NCBI GenBank assembly: GCA_023389545.1 | Contig: JAEWEI010000153.1 | Span: 1 to 13,086 of the forward strand | Source: Actinomycetes bacterium | Lineage (GTDB): Bacteria > Actinomycetota > Actinomycetes > Actinomycetales > Cellulomonadaceae | Reading direction: 5' to 3' | Length of the DNA stretch: 13,086 bases | Shown here: positions 6,093-11,454 of the stretch, one piece after another | How positions within the stretch are numbered: position 1 is the stretch's first letter | Layout: every line of letters begins with the position of its first letter | Notes under the pieces: generated by a model | Database searches by the model: none | What the model saw: only the letters and a program-made list of their open reading frames with translations | What the model was told of the DNA's origin: nothing | Translations under genes and position numbers: made by a program

Positions 6093-7150
6093 TCACTACG
6101 ACCCAGGAGCGAGCGAGCGGCAGAGGGATCGACGCGGCGTACTGCGCGTCGTTCCTGCTGCGCGTCGGGTTGACGCCGAACTGCAACTACCGGTGTACGT
6201 ACTGCAACCCGGCCGGTCTCACGGGGAGCACCGACTTCCTCGACGACCGTGACTTGTACGAGCTGCTCCTCATCGCCGCCACGCTCGGGACCCGCCGGGT
6301 GCACCTCACCGGCGGCGAGCCGCTCATGCGGCGAGGGCTCGCGGACATCATGACCCGCGTGCGTGACGAGTCTGGCGTCTCGCTCGAGTACTACCTCACG
6401 ACCAACGGCTCGCTCCTCACCCAGAAGCTCGCAGATGCCCTTGCGGCAGCCGGGATGCGTCGCTGCAACGTGAGCGTCGACGCGCTCAGCGAGAAGCGAT
6501 TCACCGCGATCGCAGGCAGGAACCAGTTCGACCATGCGCGGCGTGGCGCGTTGGTCGCGGCGCGGACGTTCGAGCGGACCAAGCTCAACATGGTCGCCCT
6601 GCGTGCAGCGAATCTCGGCGAGTTCCCCGCGCTGGTGGAGTTCTGCCAGGATAACGGGCTCGTTCTGCGTCTCATGGAGCTTCTGCCCTTCTCAATCTCG
6701 GAGCAGCCGGACGAGTTCTTCCTCAACAACCACGTCGGCAAAGAGGAGATGGAGATGCTGGTCGACACGCTCGGCTCCAAGCGGCGTGTGACCACCGAAG
6801 GCAACAACTGGGCGTGCGACTACTGGCAGATCGACGGGCTTCGCATGCCGATCGGTGTCGTCTACCACCACTCGCGCGGGTACCAGTGCGTCCGATCGGC
6901 ATGCCGCTCGGTGCGAGTCAGTTCGACAGGAAGCGTCGCTGCTTGCTACACGGCCGGGCACGGAACCCGCTCGATTAAGGAGCGCAGTTTCGAGGACAAG
7001 ATTGACGTCCTGCTCGACACGTTCCAAGAGAAGCGGGACCTTGCGCAAGGGGTTCTGCCGTACCCGCGCTATCACCTACCGGACTATGAGACGTTCCGGG
7101 GAAGCTCCGCTGCACTCGCTCACTCGCTGCCGATCCCGGTCGTCCGATGA
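6089..7150 (+). CDS. Radical SAM enzyme, MoaA-like, with C-terminal cysteine cluster
   Basis: The 353-residue protein has the radical SAM motif CNYRCTYC (C32, C36, C39), which binds the SAM-cleaving 4Fe-4S cluster, and HLTGGEPL (GGEP at 75-78) for SAM binding. The order and spacing are MoaA-like. Near the C-terminus, C267, C272 and C286 (C-x4-C-x13-C) resemble the MoaA auxiliary-cluster motif, which normally has C-x2-C-x13-C. It lacks the C-terminal Gly-Gly tail of true GTP 3',8-cyclase and ends LPIPVVR, so molybdenum cofactor synthesis is unlikely. In this setting the simplest inference is modification of the small peptide, by C-C, C-O or C-S bond formation or epimerisation; action on a small molecule is the alternative. 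Its start overlaps the nucleotidyltransferase stop and its stop overlaps the cyclase start (ATGA both times). Confidence 0.9.
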   Translation: MITTTQERASGRGIDAAYCASFLLRVGLTPNCNYRCTYCNPAGLTGSTDFLDDRDLYELLLIAATLGTRRVHLTGGEPLMRRGLADIMTRVRDESGVSLEYYLTTNGSLLTQKLADALAAAGMRRCNVSVDALSEKRFTAIAGRNQFDHARRGALVAARTFERTKLNMVALRAANLGEFPALVEFCQDNGLVLRLMELLPFSISEQPDEFFLNNHVGKEEMEMLVDTLGSKRRVTTEGNNWACDYWQIDGLRMPIGVVYHHSRGYQCVRSACRSVRVSSTGSVAACYTAGHGTRSIKERSFEDKIDVLLDTFQEKRDLAQGVLPYPRYHLPDYETFRGSSAALAHSLPIPVVR

Positions 7151-8298
7151 CGGAGGCCGACGCCCCGCCCACGACAACGATCGACGTCGCGGTCCCGGCG
7201 ACCCCGGCCTGGTCCTACCCGGTCGTGATCGGGCACGACCTGGCCGAGGTGGTGTGGGCGGCTTCCCGCGCAGGGGAGCTCACCGACCTGCGGCCGGTCA
7301 TCCTGACCGATACCTGGTGCCGAGACCGTACCGCCCAGGTCGTCGCCAAGGCGTTCGCCGATCACGGCACGCCCGTAGACGTCCTCGCGATGCCCACCGG
7401 TGAGCAGCACAAGACACGGGCCGTGAAGGAGGCGCTGGAGGACGAGATGATCCGCCGGTGTCTCGGACGCGACACACTGGTCGTCGCCATAGGTGGCGGC
7501 GTCGTGACAGACATGGCGGGCTTCGTCGCAGCTACCTTCGCCCGCGGGGTGCCGTATCTGTCGATGCCCACCACCCTGTTGGCCGCAGCGGACGCGAGCA
7601 TCGGGGGCAAGACCGGCCTGGACACCCCGGCGGCCACAAACCTCGTGGGGGCGATGCACCACCCGCGCGGGGTGTACATCGACCTCGCTACCTGGCGCAC
7701 CCTTCCGGACAGCCAGGTGCGCGCCGGGCTCGCCGAGACGGTCAAGCACGCGTGCCTCGCCGACCGGGAGCTGTTCGCGGTCCTGGAGCGGGTGCTCGTT
7801 ACCGAGCGTTGCCCCGTTAGTGACCTGGTGGCCGACCCTGAGCTCGCTGCTTACGTCGCGCGGCGCAACTGCGAGATCAAGCGCGCCATCGTCCAGAGGG
7901 ATCCGGGCGAATCCGACGAGCGGATGGCTCTCAATCTCGGGCACACGTTCGGCCGGGCCCTTGAGGCCGCCGTCGGCTTCACGATTAGCCACGGCGAGGC
8001 CGTCGCTGTCGGGCTTGCGCTCCAGGCGAGATGGGCGCATGAACGAGGGTCGCTAACGGAGAACGAGCGCGACCGGGTGATCCGACTGCTCGGAGCGATC
8101 GGTCTCCCGGTGGACCTACCTGCAGCGCTGAGCCGTGAGGCGCTACTCGACAAGATGCACCTGGACAAGAAGGTGCGGGGCGGCACCGTCACTTTCGTCT
8201 TCCAGGACGGGATCGGCGCCATCCTCCGTGGGCCCTCGGGGCGTGTGGGTGTACAGGTGAGCGACGCCGAGATCTGGCGCTTCCTGGCGCGAGCATGA
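7147..8298 (+). CDS. 3-dehydroquinate synthase-like sugar phosphate cyclase (AroB family paralogue)
   Basis: This 383-residue protein has the full AroB-family layout. The NAD-binding region has GGGVVTDMAGF, the substrate region PTTLLAAADASIGGKTGLD, then NLVGAMH, AETVKH (E197, K200), MALNLGHTFG (H266) and SHGEAVAVGL (H282). E197, H266 and H282 match the three zinc ligands of dehydroquinate synthase. The near-C-terminal HLDKKVRGG also matches. A conspicuous change is R270: the normal string is GHTFGHALE, with a second active-site histidine, whereas here it reads GHTFGRALE. This, and the location inside a peptide cluster, argue for a specialised cyclase acting on DAHP or another sugar phosphate rather than the shikimate-pathway enzyme. 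It could still make dehydroquinate to supply the cluster. Overlaps by ATGA at both ends couple it to the radical SAM and kinase genes. Confidence 0.9.
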   Translation: MTEADAPPTTTIDVAVPATPAWSYPVVIGHDLAEVVWAASRAGELTDLRPVILTDTWCRDRTAQVVAKAFADHGTPVDVLAMPTGEQHKTRAVKEALEDEMIRRCLGRDTLVVAIGGGVVTDMAGFVAATFARGVPYLSMPTTLLAAADASIGGKTGLDTPAATNLVGAMHHPRGVYIDLATWRTLPDSQVRAGLAETVKHACLADRELFAVLERVLVTERCPVSDLVADPELAAYVARRNCEIKRAIVQRDPGESDERMALNLGHTFGRALEAAVGFTISHGEAVAVGLALQARWAHERGSLTENERDRVIRLLGAIGLPVDLPAALSREALLDKMHLDKKVRGGTVTFVFQDGIGAILRGPSGRVGVQVSDAEIWRFLARA

Positions 8299-9197
8299 GG
8301 TCGGCGATCCTCAGCCTCGACGGCGAGTTGTCCCTGCAGTTGTTCGACCGGCTCAAAGCCGCGGGCTGGTCCGTGCGCGAGCGCGACGGGACCGATCCCG
8401 AGTTGATCGAGCCTGACGGGTGCGTCCACGCCGCCTGGCGCACGGGGTACCCGTACGCGGAGAAGCTCGATGCAGCCGACTACGCGGCATCCGAAGCGCG
8501 GCTGCTCGGCCGGCTTGGGGCCCTGATGGATGCCAGTGCTGCTGCCGGGCGACGCTGCGTCGTCGTTGTCGAGGGACCGGATGCTGCGGGCAAGAGCGGG
8601 TTCGTCCGGCGCCTGGCCCGGGTTGGTGGGGGAGCCGGGCCCGCCGTCGTCCGGATGCCTCCGCTCGCCGAGCGCGGCGACGACTACCTCGCCGTCTACC
8701 GCAGGGCGATCGATAGATCCACCGGCCTGCAGCTCTTCGACCGATCCTGGTACAGGCGACCGGTGCTCGAGATCGTCATGGGGTATTGCGATCCCGCGGA
8801 GGCGGCTGAAGAGGTCCTGGAGCGGGTGGTGCGTTTCGAGGAGTCGTTGTGCCGGTCAGGCGTCGAACTCGTTAAGTGCTGGCTCGACCTCAGCCGAGCC
8901 GAGCAAGCGGCGCGGCTTGCCGTGCGCCGGCTCCACCCGCGACTGCGCCATACCCTCTCGGAGCACGACATCGCCGCGTGGAACCGCTGGGACGATTTGG
9001 CGGCGGCACGTGACGCAGCCCTCAAGATGACCGACCGTCCCGGAGCCTCGTGGATGGTCGTGCAAGCCAACGACAAGAAGCGGGCCCGCATCGCCCTGAT
9101 GCAGCATGTGCTGCGCACCCTGGCGTTTGACGGATGCGACGGCGACCTCGTGGGGTCGCCCGACCCCGCGATCTGCGCGTCGTCGCCGCACCGGTGA
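8295..9197 (+). CDS. Polyphosphate kinase 2 (PPK2)-like kinase
   Basis: The 300-residue protein has a P-loop kinase core from about residue 88. Walker A is GPDAAGKSG (94-102, with D96 and K100), then FDRSWYRRPVLEIVMGYC (D149) as the Walker B/lid-entry motif. Then come RFEESLCRSGVELVKCWLDLS, a lid-like segment with LRHTLSEHDIAAWNRWDD, and a C-terminal WMVVQANDKKRARI. This order is that of PPK2 enzymes, which move phosphate between polyphosphate and nucleotides. Two conserved places are changed: DRSWYNR is DRSWYRR, and the lid DP.krWKLS string is HPRLRHTLS. About 85 residues before the core are unrecognised. The altered lid suggests a different substrate, perhaps the cyclase product or a peptide intermediate; this is inference. 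It could be mistaken for a thymidylate kinase from the P-loop alone. Its ATG overlaps the cyclase stop. Confidence 0.82.
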   Translation: MRSAILSLDGELSLQLFDRLKAAGWSVRERDGTDPELIEPDGCVHAAWRTGYPYAEKLDAADYAASEARLLGRLGALMDASAAAGRRCVVVVEGPDAAGKSGFVRRLARVGGGAGPAVVRMPPLAERGDDYLAVYRRAIDRSTGLQLFDRSWYRRPVLEIVMGYCDPAEAAEEVLERVVRFEESLCRSGVELVKCWLDLSRAEQAARLAVRRLHPRLRHTLSEHDIAAWNRWDDLAAARDAALKMTDRPGASWMVVQANDKKRARIALMQHVLRTLAFDGCDGDLVGSPDPAICASSPHR

Positions 9198-9257
9198 ACC
9201 CTCGTTGACCCGTACACCGAGACCTGTTGTTCGGGTTCCTGACCCACGGAGGTGGAC

Positions 9258-10586
9258 ATGCTCACAGCGTCGTTGGTCGATGGGGTGACGACCGAGGTGG
9301 ACGGCAACGGCGCGGCGCTCGTGCGGTGGCCATGGTCGACCGACGCGGCGCGTGACAGTGGCGGGTCGCTAGAGCCCGGGAGCTCGCACGCGCTCGGCTC
9401 GGCCGCCGACGATGTCACGGTGCAGGATTTGATCCCGGCCCGGCTCTGCGCGGTTCGCGGCCGGGGCTGGCTGGAAGTCTCGGAGCGAGCCCAGGGTGGA
9501 GAGCTTCTGTACACGTCCACGGTTGACGGACGAGGGGCTGCCTACGTCCACGGGGACGGGTTCGGGCCCGAGGTCCACGCGCGCTGGCGCGGTGGCGCGG
9601 TGCTGCTCGAGTCTGCCGCCTCCGAGAACCGGGTCCAGGTCTTCGCCGGCGGGCTCGCGACGGCGCTGCTGAGCGTCGTCCACAGACCATCCGATCCGGG
9701 GGGTCCCCGCCCGACCGGCCCGCTCCTGCGGGTCCTCGACGAGTGCGCGCGTGCGGGTTTCATGACACACCTCTCAGCTGTCGACGGCCCGGGCGCGGGT
9801 GGTGTGTCGGCTGCTGGGTTCCAGTTCCACGAGCGACTGTTCCACCGTCGGTCCCGGCTGACGGCGGCAGACCGCCTGGGGATCGACTTTGGCGCCACGC
9901 ATGCCGGCAGTCGGACGGGGCCGGCTCCGAAGCTCGGGATATGCCCTGCACGCCAATACTCGCCTCTGCCGTCCGGTCGGGTGCTCGCGGACGAGCGCCT
10001 CGAGGACGCGCTCCACCGACGACGCTCCGTGCGGGAGTTCGACATGGATCGGGTGCTCTCCCTGTCTGACATCGGTGCGCTATTCGACCACACGGTCAGA
10101 TACATGGCGACGGGTGTGAACTCACGGGGCTGCGAGACGGCTCGCCGAGCGGTCCCGGCTGCGAGCGGGCTGCACGAGCTCGAGGTGTACCTGCTCAGCG
10201 AGCACACGGAGCTGCCGCGCGGGCTCTACCACTACGACCCCTACGAGCATGCGTTGGGTCTCGTCTCGGACCCCAAGGAGCCGTACCACTCGCGCCTCCT
10301 CGGGGTCGCGGGAAGACTGACCTCTGCGCATGGGGCCATACCGGCGATGGTGGTCGTCACATCGCGTTTCGATCGGATCGCCTGGAAGTACTCGTCCATC
10401 GGCTATGCGCTGAGCCTCATGCACTTTGGAGCCCTCATCGAGGCGTTCCAGCTCGTGGGCGCCAGCCTCGGGCTCGGCATGTGCCCTGTCGGGACATCTC
10501 CCGTGGACGAGTTCGCGGAGTATGCCGGCCTTGATCCTGCGGTCGAGGCGTCGATCGGGGAGTTGACGCTCGGACTGCGCCGCTGA
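9258..10586 (+). CDS. SagB-type flavin-dependent dehydrogenase (nitroreductase fold)
   Basis: This 442-residue protein has an N-terminal region of about 230 residues followed by a nitroreductase-fold domain. Recognisable parts are RQYSPLPSGRVLADERLEDA, the FMN-site string RRRSVREF (254-261), PAASGLHELEVYLL, and near the end WKYSSIGYALSLMHFGALIE followed by LGLGMCP and a final ELTLGLRR. This is the layout of SagB/ThcOx enzymes, FMN oxidases that turn azolines into azoles in peptide antibiotics. No YcaO azoline-forming partner is present here, so another dehydrogenation of the product is more likely. I chose the ATG at 9258, five bases after GGAGG. An in-frame GTG at 9252 would place the start inside that site. 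It is separated from the kinase gene by 60 bp and has its own good ribosome binding site. It is the last gene of the block. Confidence 0.9.
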   Translation: MLTASLVDGVTTEVDGNGAALVRWPWSTDAARDSGGSLEPGSSHALGSAADDVTVQDLIPARLCAVRGRGWLEVSERAQGGELLYTSTVDGRGAAYVHGDGFGPEVHARWRGGAVLLESAASENRVQVFAGGLATALLSVVHRPSDPGGPRPTGPLLRVLDECARAGFMTHLSAVDGPGAGGVSAAGFQFHERLFHRRSRLTAADRLGIDFGATHAGSRTGPAPKLGICPARQYSPLPSGRVLADERLEDALHRRRSVREFDMDRVLSLSDIGALFDHTVRYMATGVNSRGCETARRAVPAASGLHELEVYLLSEHTELPRGLYHYDPYEHALGLVSDPKEPYHSRLLGVAGRLTSAHGAIPAMVVVTSRFDRIAWKYSSIGYALSLMHFGALIEAFQLVGASLGLGMCPVGTSPVDEFAEYAGLDPAVEASIGELTLGLRR

Positions 10587-10899
10587 GGTCGAATACGGCG
10601 ATGACCTAGGCCTGCAGGCGTCGGCCGAAGCGCGCCACGGGGCTGGCGCCAGGCCACCCCATCCCTCGCGTGTGTTTGTCACCGTTGCGCGTGGGCGAGT
10701 CGTCCTCGAAGTCGACGTGCAGCTGGTCATTCCAGTGGTCTGCGGACACAACGTGGTCGAGCGCTTCGGCGTGGCGCGTGTTGGCCTCCCGCGTCAGTGA
10801 ACGCTCCGCGCCACTCGTAGCGGACGGACGCAGTGGGAGTTGCCGACATGGTGGCTCCACGGACGGGGCCACGCCGTCGCGGTCCCGGGTGGGTCGGGG
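10587..10899. other. Gap of about 310 bp at the right cluster boundary
   Basis: Between the SagB-type gene and the convergent ybaK-like gene there is no gene I can name. I see no hairpin with a T-run that would end either transcript. The only candidate is a minus-strand ORF at 10606-10872, listed separately. GCCTGCAGGC (10610-10619) is a perfect but loop-less palindrome. Confidence 0.55.
10606..10872 (-). CDS. Small hypothetical ORF, possibly a C-terminal gene remnant
   Basis: This 88-codon minus-strand frame ends at a TAG complementary to 10606-10608. The C-terminal two thirds (from about GAERSLTREANTRHAEA, through ADHWNDQLHVDFEDD, to ARFGRRLQA) has mostly G or C at third positions and a balanced amino-acid mix, so it looks coding. 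The first 25 residues look like translated non-coding DNA, and no ribosome binding site is obvious. This would fit the surviving tail of a larger gene that was truncated when the neighbouring cluster arrived. I recognise no domain. Confidence 0.3.
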   Translation of the reverse strand: MAPSVEPPCRQLPLRPSATSGAERSLTREANTRHAEALDHVVSADHWNDQLHVDFEDDSPTRNGDKHTRGMGWPGASPVARFGRRLQA

Positions 10900-11400
10900 T
10901 CAGTCGCGGCCGATCTCGGCGACGGTCGCGGAGGTGAGGCGGACGAGATCGTCAGGGGCGAGTTCGACGTCCAGGCCCCGTCGCCCGCCGGAGACGAACA
11001 CCGTGTCGAAGAGCCACACCGTCTCGTCGATGACCGTCGGGTGGGCGTGGCGCTGGCCCAGCGGCGAGATGCCGCCCACCACGTAGCCGGTGGCGCGCTC
11101 GGCGGCGGCCTTCTCCGCCATGACGGCCTTCTTGCCGCCCACGGCCTGCGCGAGCGCCTTGAGGTCGAGCTTGCCGGTCACCGGCACCACCGCGACGGTG
11201 AGCACCCCGTCCACTGAGGCCATGAGGGTCTTGTAGACCTGCTCGGGCGGCACGCCGAGCACCTGCGCCGCCTCCAGGCCGTACCCGACGTCGCCGGTGG
11301 GGTCGTGCTCGTAGGGGTGCGCCGTGTGCGCGACGCCGGACTCGGCCAGCGTCACGAGGGCGGGGGTGCCGGACGGGCTGTGCTTGGAGCTCTTGGCCAC
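10900..11400 (-). CDS. YbaK/EbsC family Cys-tRNA(Pro) deacylase
   Basis: This 166-residue protein belongs to the YbaK/ProRS-associated editing domain family, whose best-known members hydrolyse Cys wrongly attached to tRNA-Pro. It shows the expected order: AHPYEHDP, YGLEAAQVLG, QVYKTLMA with the conserved lysine K57, LTVAVVPVTGKLDLKALAQA, GYVVGGISPLGQ with HAHPTVID, and the glycine-rich FVSGGRRGLDVELAPDDLVR. Length is normal for a stand-alone family member. The ATG at 11398-11400 gives MAKSSKHSPSG. It lies 54 bp downstream of the helicase gene on the same strand, so the two could share a transcript. It converges on the plus-strand cluster. A housekeeping gene, unlikely to be part of the cluster. 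Confidence 0.93.
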   Translation of the reverse strand: MAKSSKHSPSGTPALVTLAESGVAHTAHPYEHDPTGDVGYGLEAAQVLGVPPEQVYKTLMASVDGVLTVAVVPVTGKLDLKALAQAVGGKKAVMAEKAAAERATGYVVGGISPLGQRHAHPTVIDETVWLFDTVFVSGGRRGLDVELAPDDLVRLTSATVAEIGRD

Positions 11401-11454
11401 GAGTCCAGCCTAGGACGGGCGGCGCCCGCCCGACGGGCCGAGGCGGCGAGCGGC

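Noticed and set aside
6089..7150. Assignment of the radical SAM gene as true moaA
   Set aside because: It lacks the C-terminal Gly-Gly tail, has a changed auxiliary cysteine spacing, and no other molybdenum-cofactor gene is near.
8295..9197. First reading of this gene as thymidylate kinase
   Set aside because: The P-loop alone fits, but FDRSWY..., the lid region and the C-terminal NDKKRARI string match the PPK2 family instead.
10610..10619. Palindrome GCCTGCAGGC after the last cluster gene as a terminator
   Set aside because: It has no room for a loop and no T-run follows.
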